Below are positions 1 to 7,815 of a stretch of DNA of 64,000 nt, piece by piece; within the stretch, counting starts at the first letter, position 1, and every line of letters begins with the position of its first letter. The translations under genes and the position numbers were made by a program. The stretch is from positions 104,427 to 168,426 of IMG/VR virus record IMGVR_UViG_3300042691_012617. One strand, 5' to 3'. The stretch is from a virus. A model generated the notes under the pieces. It worked only from the letters and a program-made list of their open reading frames with translations. It was not told the origin of the DNA and did not search any database.

Positions 1-978
1 TCTTATGATGTCATGTTGGATGTTTGTCCTGCCGTTCCCTGCAAGAACCATGTCATTGATATCCTTCAACCCACGGAATCTCTCAGACCAAACACATACC
101 TTATGACCGTCCTCCAAAAGACGCTCCATCGCTTCGGCAACTTGCTTGTTGCGAGGCTCATTGTCCAATGCATAGATTAGGTCTGAATCCTTCAGTTCAT
201 CGGGAATATTCGTGGCATCCGACAATCCGACCATGGCTACGCAGTTGTCCAAGAACAGACTGTCCAATGGACCTTCGACTACGATGACTTGCTTCTTGGG
301 ATCGCATCTGTCCAAGCCATACCATGTCTTTCCCGCGTCCTTGTCTGCCTTGACTGTCAGATATCGAATGGTGCTTCGATCAGGCTTACCATTCCCAATG
401 ATACGACCCTGTGCGCCAACCACCTTGCCATCTGTATCCAAGATCGGAATGACGATTCGTTCATCATCCCCTGCCTGTACATCGGGGTCAATGTTCTTAG
501 CCCACTCGCCATAATCCTCTGAGTAATAGAGCCGACTCAGACTTTCCTTTGGCAAGCGTCTCTTGTGTGCCCACTTGACGGCGGGGTGATCGTCAGGCAG
601 GGAATCCAATCGGGGAAGAAGGGCGAGGATCTTATCCTCTCTACGCACGGGCGCGTGTGGGAGCGCGTCCGCGTGTGTGCGCGTGTGCCCGTGCGAGACC
701 CCCGTTTCCTTGAGTACTTCGAAGATGTACTGCTTGTATAGATTGGGATCTAGCATCTTCAACAGCCAACCTATGCTTGCGCTATAGTCGCAGTTGTGAC
801 ACTTGCAGGAAAAGGATCCCTTCTTCTCGTACAGATAGAACCGAGCCTTGCTCTTGCTCTTCTGACTGTCACCACACATGGGACATCGACACACCGCAAG
901 ACTCTGCTTCTTCCATTGAAAGCGGTCTAGGCGTGGTGATAGCAAGTTGATGTACTTCGTGTCGATGTGGATCGGCAT
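1..978 (-). CDS. 61: DNA primase, gp61-like (C-terminus cut by window edge)
   Basis: T4-like primase that makes RNA primers on the lagging strand together with helicase gp41. An open frame of 326 codons runs from ATG at 978 to base 1, so the C-terminus is missing. The N-terminus carries a zinc finger (C-R-C-P-M-C-G-D at about residues 30-37, then C-K-C-H-N-C around 57-62). A Toprim-like block follows, with VVVEGPLDSL and later IYALDNEPRN. Family identity rests on the zinc finger plus Toprim order and on the other T4 replication genes nearby. A His/Ala/Thr-rich insert (GVSHGHTRTHADALPHAP) lies between the two domains and is encoded by a GC-rich alternating tract. A sigma70-like promoter ends about 13 bases before the ATG and I see no Shine-Dalgarno site. 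Confidence 0.9.
   Translation of the reverse strand, partial: MPIHIDTKYINLLSPRLDRFQWKKQSLAVCRCPMCGDSQKSKSKARFYLYEKKGSFSCKCHNCDYSASIGWLLKMLDPNLYKQYIFEVLKETGVSHGHTRTHADALPHAPVRREDKILALLPRLDSLPDDHPAVKWAHKRRLPKESLSRLYYSEDYGEWAKNIDPDVQAGDDERIVIPILDTDGKVVGAQGRIIGNGKPDRSTIRYLTVKADKDAGKTWYGLDRCDPKKQVIVVEGPLDSLFLDNCVAMVGLSDATNIPDELKDSDLIYALDNEPRNKQVAEAMERLLEDGHKVCVWSERFRGLKDINDMVLAGNGRTNIQHDIIR
647..705. repeat. GC-rich alternating purine-pyrimidine tract with inverted repeat (copy 1)
   Basis: A run of GCGTGTG/GTGTGCGC type sequence bounded by the inverted pair GCACGGGC and GCCCGTGC. It lies in frame inside the primase gene and encodes a His/Ala/Thr/Arg linker. Similar tracts sharing CACGGGCG occur near 9163, 22209, 34568, 41949 and 48388. 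Confidence 0.6.
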
Positions 979-990
979 TAGATTTGGAAT

Positions 991-1019
991 ACTGTACCCC
1001 ACGATCTGTGGGGTGTCAA
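991..1019 (-). promoter_or_regulatory. Sigma70-like promoter of primase with palindromic spacer
   Basis: Minus strand -35 TTGACA (1014-1019), a 17-base spacer and -10 TACAGT (991-996). The spacer is itself a palindrome, CCCCACAGATCGTGGGG, which could be an operator or an attenuator-like hairpin. The primase ATG follows 12 bases after the -10 box. Confidence 0.7.
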
Positions 1020-1149
1020 GTAAAATCGCCCATGATGAGCAAAGTTATAGGATGTTATGACTTGACGATTTTGGAAATCGACAAATACAAAATCTTATCA
1101 ATCTACTTAAAAGTCAGCAGATTCTTATTGACATGCTTATAGATAGCCG

Positions 1150-1749
1150 TCAAAGTTTGCGCTTCAACTTCTTGTTAAGGTCTTTGGTCTTCTTCAGGTT
1201 ACGAGCGAAGTACATGCCACGCTTGCCTGGTGGTTCTTGTCCTGGAGACACACCCGCGATGTTCCCACCCCCGACATTGTTGACGGGAGCATCTTCGCGC
1301 TGAACAGATTCGATGGTGAAGACTTTTCCTTCATGCTTGTAGATCGGATGTCCCAAGAACTCATCCGATGGAAGAAGTTCTTCCTCTAGCACGATGGACA
1401 TTGCGATTCCATGGATAGAAATCGTTCCCGCAGGAATCGCAACTGGCTCTGCATTTTCCATGATCGTGCGGTGAGTCAATCCACGCTTGGTCAGTTCCTC
1501 AAGCATTAGTCTTTCGATTGCGCTTTCGGGCATGTCATCGCTGCAATACTCTTGGATCTTATATCCATACTCTGCGACTGCATGTGGGGTGTACGGCTGC
1601 GACCAAATGGTAAACGGTTCACCCGCCTCCATGACTTGGCGCAGTTTATAGATGTACGATTCAAACCTATTCTTGCGCTCAGGGAAGTCCCTCCAAGGGC
1701 AATTCATGAGATGCTTGAAACGCTCTGTGATCAGGTGTTGAATGTCCAT
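1150..1749 (-). CDS. Hypothetical protein with basic C-terminus
   Basis: 199 residues, no recognised enzyme domain. A Gly/Asn-rich stretch (VNNVGGGNIAGV, near residue 157) resembles a short motif I have seen in other marine phage proteins, and the C-terminus is strongly basic (KKTKDLNKKLKRKL). The ATG overlaps the stop of the upstream gene (ATGA), so the two are probably translationally coupled. The N-terminus MDIQHLITER looks slightly like a capsid-targeting leader but lacks the aromatic residue at position 4, so I do not count it in that set. Confidence 0.7.
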   Translation of the reverse strand: MDIQHLITERFKHLMNCPWRDFPERKNRFESYIYKLRQVMEAGEPFTIWSQPYTPHAVAEYGYKIQEYCSDDMPESAIERLMLEELTKRGLTHRTIMENAEPVAIPAGTISIHGIAMSIVLEEELLPSDEFLGHPIYKHEGKVFTIESVQREDAPVNNVGGGNIAGVSPGQEPPGKRGMYFARNLKKTKDLNKKLKRKL

Positions 1750-2141
1750 CAGATGCTCCGCAGTTTCTTTATGATGTCCTTGTCCATTGGAATCTTGACG
1801 AGGTCAATGCTCAGGTGAAACCGAGTCGGTTGGCTGTCGGGCAAGTACTCCAAGAAGACCAAGAATGTCTTCAGTATGTAGTGCAAATCCTCGTCTATCT
1901 TGAAGAACAGGAGTTGCGTCCCTGCCTCCACCCCGAAGACATTGCAGAATGTGATTATGTGATTGAGGATCAGACGATCCCGAAGGACACCCGACTTCTT
2001 GTAGCGTCGAAAGAGACGCTTCAGGTAGACGATACGGGCAAGATCTTCTTCGAACTCTTTGACCCCCATGCATTGGGGATTGTCGTAGTTCCGCATCGCG
2101 TATCGGACATAGTTTTCATCGGTCAGGCTGTCGCCTTTCAT
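1749..2141 (-). CDS. Conserved phage hypothetical (YVRYAMRNYDNPQ family)
   Basis: 130 residues. The N-terminal segment YVRYAMRNYDNPQC and the later RLILNHIITFCNVFG resemble a small conserved protein I recall from many marine T4-like phages. Its function is not known to me. It looks alpha-helical with no membrane segment. It starts 18 bases after the upstream gene ends and its stop overlaps the next start, so it sits in an operon with the genes around it. Confidence 0.75.
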   Translation of the reverse strand: MKGDSLTDENYVRYAMRNYDNPQCMGVKEFEEDLARIVYLKRLFRRYKKSGVLRDRLILNHIITFCNVFGVEAGTQLLFFKIDEDLHYILKTFLVFLEYLPDSQPTRFHLSIDLVKIPMDKDIIKKLRSI

Positions 2142-2159
2142 TACGAAGAGCCATGGCTA

Positions 2160-2651
2160 TTAGCCGTTGGGCACGATCATCGCATGGACTTGAGTCAATC
2201 CATTTGGCAACTTGTTGGTCTCAACACGGAGTGCGAGACCATGACCGAGCATGGGGGTGATTCCGTCATCGTGATTTGTTCCGTAGGTCGTGCCGTCAGA
2301 ACCAAACACGCCACCGAAACGAACAAGAGGAAGAAGTTCCTCTGTCTGTGTTGAGAGACGCATGGCACAGTCACGATCCATATGGAAATCTAGACCGACC
2401 ATCTGAAGCCGACCCTGTGCCTGTTTTAGGGCAGACACAGGGTCGATGTATGGCTTCGCAGATAGCGCACCGAGATAGGTGTTGATACGAGCAATCGCTG
2501 CATTCGAAAGAGAGGACAGGTTGATGTCGGTGCCATCAAGTGCGTTGTCGCCATCCTGTGGACCTACCCGACCACGAATGCCCACCATGTCATATGCGGC
2601 ATGGGCAGCGGTTTCGTTGATTGTCTTTCTCAGTTCTTTGAACGATCTCAT
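2160..2651 (-). CDS. Capsid-targeted protein of unknown function
   Basis: 163 residues starting MRSFKELRKTINE, a capsid-targeting-like leader with the I-N-E cut motif at 11-13. I chose the ATG at 2651 because GGAG sits 5 bases upstream (GGAGTTAAC ATG). The rest is Asp/Gly-rich, with a segment VSALKQAQGRLQMVG and a later FGGVFGSDGTTYGTN. No enzyme motif is visible. It lies between a virion-type protein and a conserved small protein, which fits a head-associated role. The packaging role is inferred from the leader only. Confidence 0.75.
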   Translation of the reverse strand: MRSFKELRKTINETAAHAAYDMVGIRGRVGPQDGDNALDGTDINLSSLSNAAIARINTYLGALSAKPYIDPVSALKQAQGRLQMVGLDFHMDRDCAMRLSTQTEELLPLVRFGGVFGSDGTTYGTNHDDGITPMLGHGLALRVETNKLPNGLTQVHAMIVPNG

Positions 2652-2662
2652 GTTAACTCCTA

Positions 2663-3448
2663 TCAAGCGGTTGTACCAAAGGACACATAGAAGGTAGTGG
2701 CAGCAGTCAGTCCACCCGCACCATTATCGGTGACAAGAAGAGTTACTGTGCGAGGTCCGCTGTTTGCAGTTGCACCAACCTTGTTGATCTTGAACACGGC
2801 GATGTTGTTGTTGATGTCCGAAGTGGGGCCAAAGAAGGTTTCATAGATCGCGGAGGGAACACCAGTTAGGAGAGTGCTTCCTGAGATGATGTTACCCGCT
2901 GCGCCGAACTGATCGGTTACTTCAGAGAAAGAAAGATTCTGCGTGAAGTTAGCGTCATTTGCAACAACCTTGATGTAAGCGGTCTGACCACCACCAAACT
3001 GCAAGGTAGAGACTCCGTAACCATTTACGGCATAACTTCCATAATTGGCACCACTTCCAGTAGCAGAGTTGGCGAAAGAGAGACCAAGCCCATCAACACC
3101 ACCCGCAGTTGCGCTGTCGCCGCTGAACGGACATGTAAAGTACGGACGAGTGTTTGCCGCTTCTCCCGATGCAGCCGCGCCACCCGTAGCCGAAATGCGA
3201 CCCGCATAGGATGAACTCGTAACGCCCGTGATCGATGGATCGATTGGCATTGCAACGAGAAGTTCCATAAACGGAGTACTGAATGTCAGGGAGGTCGCAC
3301 CTCGGACACCCATCAACTGACCGCCAAGCGAAGTGCCGTCAAGTGGAAGTTCCCAACCCGCAACTGTGCGGATGCAGCGAATCTTTTGCGATGCGTTGAG
3401 CCATGTAGGCTTAGATTCCTCGCGGTCGTTTGCGTTCCAGTAAGACAT
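2663..3448 (-). CDS. Virion structural protein (SYWNANDREESKP family)
   Basis: 261 residues. The start SYWNANDREESKPTW and the following CIRTVAGWELPLDGT resemble a structural protein I recall from T4-like cyanophages. The middle is Gly/Ala/Ser-rich and the C-terminal half looks like a beta-rich, Ig-like fold (alternating hydrophobic strands ending FYVSFGTT). Good Shine-Dalgarno (AGAGGAGA) and a late promoter upstream at 3474-3482 agree with late expression. The exact virion location is unknown. Confidence 0.75.
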   Translation of the reverse strand: MSYWNANDREESKPTWLNASQKIRCIRTVAGWELPLDGTSLGGQLMGVRGATSLTFSTPFMELLVAMPIDPSITGVTSSSYAGRISATGGAAASGEAANTRPYFTCPFSGDSATAGGVDGLGLSFANSATGSGANYGSYAVNGYGVSTLQFGGGQTAYIKVVANDANFTQNLSFSEVTDQFGAAGNIISGSTLLTGVPSAIYETFFGPTSDINNNIAVFKINKVGATANSGPRTVTLLVTDNGAGGLTAATTFYVSFGTTA

Positions 3449-3473
3449 TTTTGTGGTTCTCCTCTGTGCTTTC

Positions 3474-3482
3474 TATTTATCC
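3474..3482 (-). promoter_or_regulatory. T4-type late promoter
   Basis: Minus strand GGATAAATA, close to the T4 late consensus TATAAATA, about 25 bases before the structural gene ending at 2663. Confidence 0.6.
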
Positions 3483-3914
3483 GCCGATTTTCGGTGGGTT
3501 CTTGCCCTTGCCTGCTAGACCGTCATTGGTACCGAGACTCGACTTGGAAGTCGGCTTGGCAGTCTTGCTAGCAACAGAGGCGGGGGTTTCTAGTTCATTT
3601 GCCTTATGCGAAGGGTTCGAAACCTTTCCTGCGGGAACGACTGCTGTCTTTCCCTCAAGGTGCAGTTGAACTGCCTTGGCAAAGTCATTGGCTTCCTTGG
3701 TGGTACCACGGCAACCACAATCCTTCACAGCCTCATTGAAGAGATTGACAAGGGTGTTGCGACGATCCTCAAGGACGGTCTTTTCTGCAACGATCTTGGC
3801 GGCTTCAGCAGCCTTCTCTCCCAAGCAAGGGAGGATGTCTACATCGTTGCGATGTTCGTTTAGGAACTTGGTGATGTCAGCGACCACCTTAGAGTTGAAT
3901 GGATTGTGGAACAT
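3477..3914 (-). CDS. Hypothetical protein, late-expressed
   Basis: 145 residues starting MFHNPFNSKVVADITKFLNE. Residues 40-80 look helical with a Cys pair (DCGCRG), and the C-terminal 50 residues are Lys/Ser/Pro/Gly-rich and probably disordered. The first 20 residues resemble those of the protein at 34630-35034 (DPFNNPLVNDIRNMLNE), which suggests a shared N-terminal signal ending in L-N-E. A consensus late promoter and CAGGAG Shine-Dalgarno lie upstream. Function unknown. Confidence 0.75.
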   Translation of the reverse strand: MFHNPFNSKVVADITKFLNEHRNDVDILPCLGEKAAEAAKIVAEKTVLEDRRNTLVNLFNEAVKDCGCRGTTKEANDFAKAVQLHLEGKTAVVPAGKVSNPSHKANELETPASVASKTAKPTSKSSLGTNDGLAGKGKNPPKIGG

Positions 3915-3936
3915 GGTGTCTCCTGTTGATACTGGT

Positions 3937-3944
3937 TATTTATA
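3937..3944 (-). promoter_or_regulatory. T4-type late promoter, perfect consensus
   Basis: TATAAATA on the minus strand, 22 bases before the ATG at 3914, followed by CAGGAG as Shine-Dalgarno. Confidence 0.75.
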
Positions 3945-3952
3945 GATGCGCG

Positions 3953-4213
3953 TTATCCGCCCTTTGCTTTCTTCCAAAGATCGGCATCAGCAGTCTTGCG
4001 GGTCTTGCCACCCACAATGAAAGAGTTCACACGGGCGAATGCCCATTGATGGCTTGTAGCACCAGGACGGTGTCCCCCCTTCCATGCAGCCATGCCCCTG
4101 TCATACACTTTCTTGAGGATGCCGTATGAAATGCCGCTAGCCTTTGCTTTTTTTTCCAAAGCGGCGATGCGAGCCTCTGTAATGTCTTGTTTCAGGGACT
4201 TGTAGTTTTTCAT
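3953..4213 (-). CDS. Small capsid-targeted basic protein
   Basis: 86 residues starting MKNYKSLKQDITEARIAAL, a clear capsid-targeting leader with I-T-E then A. The remainder (KASGISYGILKKVYDRGMAA, then W-K-x-G-H-R-P-G and WAFARVNSFI) matches a small basic module that I recall recurring in large phages and algal viruses. The ATG at 4213 overlaps the TGA of the upstream 1201-residue gene, so the two are coupled. Function unknown; the net charge suggests nucleic acid contact. Confidence 0.75.
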   Translation of the reverse strand: MKNYKSLKQDITEARIAALEKKAKASGISYGILKKVYDRGMAAWKGGHRPGATSHQWAFARVNSFIVGGKTRKTADADLWKKAKGG

Positions 4214-7200
4214 GACTTCTTCTCGGGGTTGTAGCCCCATACCTTGAGTGCGAGCAACTTGCGTGTTGGGCGACCCTTCTCGTCACGCATGCCGCCCTTG
4301 GCACCCTTCATGCGGTTGATGAAGTTAACTTGCTTACCCGCCCATTTCCAATCGTTTGGTGTCCACTTTTCCTTGGGGGTGTCAAGCATGCGGATGATGG
4401 CACGGGCAGAGTCACGACCACTTGTGATCTTCTTGCCTCCTGCTCCTGCCTTTCCTGCCTCCTTGCGAGACAGACCCGCTTCCTTGCCCTCGTCAGAATC
4501 AAGGAACGACTGAATCTCCTTGCCCGACATGTTTACGAGTTTCTGCCACTCCTTGTAGAGAGCCGACTTTTCCTCTTCCGACTTCTCTTCGCCAAGCCGC
4601 TCACGCTCTCCTGGAGTGTCCTTCTTATATGTCTTGACGATCTCGTCGCTGCCGACCAACAGCGGGCCTCTCTTGCCCATTGCAGTCCATTGCAGGACAG
4701 CATTGATCTTCTTCGATTCGTTCAGCCAGTTCTCTGTGGTATCGGTTTCCTCGCCGTGCATCTTCCACGCAGTAGCATAGAAGACTTCCTTCCAACGCTT
4801 GCCATATCGCTTTTGGAACTCCTTCTTGATCTTCTCTTTCTTGGAGAAGCGACGAGCAGGGCCGCTTGGAGGACTGACTTCGACCAAGAGGTAGTCAAAG
4901 TCTTCGTTGATGTCGGTCTTGGGCAATTCGCTGCCCATCTCGCTATCGCGGATTTCCTTCAGCAAATCAATGTATGAACGAGTCAATTGGGCAGCCTCCT
5001 GCATGTTACGAGTCAAGCAACGCTCCTCGTAGGCAATTGCCATACGAAGTTTGATTGCGTTTCTTTCATCAGATTCATCGATCTTGGACAGACGCTCCAT
5101 TGCATCGTCGTGTTCGTAGCCATTCTTGAGAGCCTTCAACTTACCCTTCTTGGCGAGTTTCTTGTACAGGGTGCTGTACTTCGATGGCTTGGTCTTGATG
5201 TCTTTCTCATCGGGATTGACAAACTCCCATGTCTGTGGATCGTCATCAGACATTGTCTTGCGCTTTTCAAGACGCTTCTTGCGAAGTTCGGCTTCTTTCT
5301 TGCTCAGACCCGCGACATACTTCTTGGGTAGACCCGAACCCTTGTCCTTTGGGCTTTCCTTTGTTTTACCTGTCTTGGTCTTGAACTCCTTGCCCTTCGT
5401 GACATCTGCTTCAATAAGGGGATTGCCTTCCATCTCATCGCCCATACCGAGCATGCTGAGGAAACTCATGGCACCCGACACCAACTTAGTGGCGTAGACA
5501 CCAATATCAATACCACCCGATTCCATGAACTTGTGGAATAGTTTGGCAATGATCTTGCCAATCTTGTTGTCTTGGGCAAACATTGAAAGGGTAACCCCTG
5601 CGCCCGAAGCCTTGTATGCCTGAAGCATGACTTCATCGCGGACACGCATGACTTCTCGCTTGAAATCTGCGGGTGGAATCTTGCCTTTCTTGTTCACCAA
5701 AGTGAAGACCTTTGCGCTGACTGCGGGAGTCTTCATGATCTCCGCAACAGCCTTCGCAGCATCTTTGACTGCGGTCTTTTCAACAAGTTCTTCCTCTTCT
5801 TCCTCGTCGCCCTTGCGCTTGGAGTTGATATCGGGCTGTGGGTAGATCGCTTCTGCGGGATCGACAACCATGCCTGTCTTACTGAGGAACTGCAATCCAA
5901 TCAGCACCTTTGTGGACATGTGACTGCGGTCGCCAAGGCTGAACTTGATGTTGGGATATTTCTTGCCATGGAACTCAATGTCCATGAGAACCACAAGACG
6001 CTTCTTCTCACCGATACCGCTCTTGACGGTGATGCGACTGACGATCTTTTTAGTGACCTTCTTGCCATTGGGCAACTTGAAGGTGACTGTGTGATCGCCG
6101 TTGTCCTTGATGTCCTCGGCATGGATCATGTTGTAGCCGCTGTTGCCCGTGTCGATCTTGGCGGTGTACTCCGCACCATCGATCTTCACTTCTTCACGCA
6201 CGGCTAGGTTGGAGAACAACTTCCAATGTGCCTTGTTGAGGATGTAATCGACCAAGTCCTCTACAAGTTCCTCCCCCTTGACATTGTTCTTGCCCTTGCC
6301 ATCCTCGTAGTAGCGGTAGTAAATGTTTCCGCTACCTGGGCTTGCATTCATCTCAATGATGTATGGCTTGCCCTGATTGATGACATGGTCGATACCGACA
6401 TAGTAGCACTTGCTTACCCTTGCAGCCCGCTCCACCAACTTTATTTCCTCGTCAGAAAGTTGGAAAGACCCGCCCTTTGAACCACGGGCGATATTCGTGC
6501 GGAAGTCCTTGGGTGCCTTGTCTCTCTTGGCACACGCAAAGATCTTTCCGTTCAGCACGATGCTGCGGACATCGTTCTTGAAGTCAGGTAGGAACTCCTG
6601 AATGATGACTTCTGCCTTGTACTTCCATAGCGTCTGAAGCACCGACTTCAGGCTCTCCATGCTTTCGATCTTGGAGACACCGATGCCTTCCGCGCCCGTG
6701 AGAGTCTTCACAATGATCGGGAACTTGCCACCGACTTCCTTGACCGCAGTTTCAATGTTCTCCTCGTTGGCAACGAATGCCGTGCGGGGGTGGGGCAACT
6801 CATGCTTCTTCAGGGCGATTGCCGTCTCCAACTTGTTGGCGCACAGTTCCATGCCACCACGCTCGTTGACCATGAACACGCCATTGTTCTGTAGGATGGT
6901 CATGATTGCGACTCCGATGTCGCTATTCATCACGCCACCGCGAACAATAGCAACCGTGTCGCTTGGATTGATGGTGCAGTCCTTGCCTTCACCGTCATAG
7001 TTCTTGATGACGATCTTCTTCGATGCAACGCTAGAAATGTCAACCTGAGCCTTGCTCGTCTTCACGGCATAGAACTCAATCTTTCGTCGCTTGCAGATCG
7101 CTTCCATCTTCTCAATGGTGTCGCTCAGATCCTTCTCCGACGATGTGAGGGCTAGGATGGTTACCTTGTCCTCTCCATCCTTGGCTTCGAAGATGTACTC

Positions 7201-7815
7201 TTCCTTGAGGTTCAATCCTTTTCGGACATCGTTGTACATCTTCTTCTTGAGAGCCATGTCGGTTCCCGCGACACCTGTGGCAAACTTCTTGAAGTCGCCA
7301 TCAAATGCTGCTGCTCTCATCTTGGAGGCAGACATGCCCTGAACGCCCTGTGCATCATCGTCACGGGCTTCCCCTGCCTGTACGACTTCGAAGTTGTCGA
7401 ATGAGTACTTGCGCTTCTTTGGATCGCGCTCGGCGGTTCTGCCCTTGTACTTTGCGATGTTCTTGAAATTCTCGACCTGATCGCTGCCTGCAATCATCAC
7501 GATGTTCTTGTAGCCCAAGTCACAGACATGCAGAACCGCAGAGTATGGATCTCCCGCCTTGTTCAGAGGGAACTTCGCCTTGGGGAAGAACTTCTTCAAG
7601 TACTCCACCTTCTGCTTATGTGTCAGGGGATTCTTTTTGGGATCCTGTGAGGTAGAGGCAAAGATGAAGTGATCGGCATTCCGCTTGGATGCCTCGGAGA
7701 GAACTTTGTCAACAAGCACACCGTGACCGATTGTCGGTGGGTTCATGCGACCGAATGCAATGACTACCGTGTCTTTCTTCGGTGCTTCCGTGAGGTGCTG
7801 TGCAAAGTTCTTCAC
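4210..7815 (-). CDS. Capsid-targeted multi-enzyme protein: nucleotidyltransferase, RimK-like ATP-grasp, RimB-like protease
   Basis: 1201 residues from GTG at 7815, overlapping the upstream stop (GTGA). Residues 1-10 form a leader, MKNFAQHLTE then A. Residues 14-205 look like a cytidylyltransferase-fold enzyme (GRMNPPTIGHG, with MSASKMR as the ISSTK-like motif). Residues 213-530 look like a RimK/LysX ATP-grasp ligase (PIIVKTLTGAEGIGV at about 366-380 and IIEMNASPGSG at 486-496). Residues 535-655 resemble the RimB-type retropepsin-like protease, with the KIDTGNSGYN active-site loop near D555. The remainder is Lys/Glu-rich with a hydrophobic patch at 770-790 and a conserved tail (SGRDSARAIIRML, GRPTRKLLALKVWGYNP). 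Cut-site-like motifs lie at domain borders: YIFE-A (207-211), LIE-A (801-804), INE-D (969-972), LNE-S (1031-1034). I infer a polyprotein matured in the prohead. Domain calls rest on motifs. Confidence 0.8.
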   Translation of the reverse strand: MKNFAQHLTEAPKKDTVVIAFGRMNPPTIGHGVLVDKVLSEASKRNADHFIFASTSQDPKKNPLTHKQKVEYLKKFFPKAKFPLNKAGDPYSAVLHVCDLGYKNIVMIAGSDQVENFKNIAKYKGRTAERDPKKRKYSFDNFEVVQAGEARDDDAQGVQGMSASKMRAAAFDGDFKKFATGVAGTDMALKKKMYNDVRKGLNLKEEYIFEAKDGEDKVTILALTSSEKDLSDTIEKMEAICKRRKIEFYAVKTSKAQVDISSVASKKIVIKNYDGEGKDCTINPSDTVAIVRGGVMNSDIGVAIMTILQNNGVFMVNERGGMELCANKLETAIALKKHELPHPRTAFVANEENIETAVKEVGGKFPIIVKTLTGAEGIGVSKIESMESLKSVLQTLWKYKAEVIIQEFLPDFKNDVRSIVLNGKIFACAKRDKAPKDFRTNIARGSKGGSFQLSDEEIKLVERAARVSKCYYVGIDHVINQGKPYIIEMNASPGSGNIYYRYYEDGKGKNNVKGEELVEDLVDYILNKAHWKLFSNLAVREEVKIDGAEYTAKIDTGNSGYNMIHAEDIKDNGDHTVTFKLPNGKKVTKKIVSRITVKSGIGEKKRLVVLMDIEFHGKKYPNIKFSLGDRSHMSTKVLIGLQFLSKTGMVVDPAEAIYPQPDINSKRKGDEEEEEELVEKTAVKDAAKAVAEIMKTPAVSAKVFTLVNKKGKIPPADFKREVMRVRDEVMLQAYKASGAGVTLSMFAQDNKIGKIIAKLFHKFMESGGIDIGVYATKLVSGAMSFLSMLGMGDEMEGNPLIEADVTKGKEFKTKTGKTKESPKDKGSGLPKKYVAGLSKKEAELRKKRLEKRKTMSDDDPQTWEFVNPDEKDIKTKPSKYSTLYKKLAKKGKLKALKNGYEHDDAMERLSKIDESDERNAIKLRMAIAYEERCLTRNMQEAAQLTRSYIDLLKEIRDSEMGSELPKTDINEDFDYLLVEVSPPSGPARRFSKKEKIKKEFQKRYGKRWKEVFYATAWKMHGEETDTTENWLNESKKINAVLQWTAMGKRGPLLVGSDEIVKTYKKDTPGERERLGEEKSEEEKSALYKEWQKLVNMSGKEIQSFLDSDEGKEAGLSRKEAGKAGAGGKKITSGRDSARAIIRMLDTPKEKWTPNDWKWAGKQVNFINRMKGAKGGMRDEKGRPTRKLLALKVWGYNPEKKS

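Noticed and set aside
1150-1749. Capsid-targeting leader on MDIQHLITER
   Set aside because: It has I-T-E at the right distance but lacks the aromatic residue at position 4, and the gene lies with early-type neighbours; not counted.
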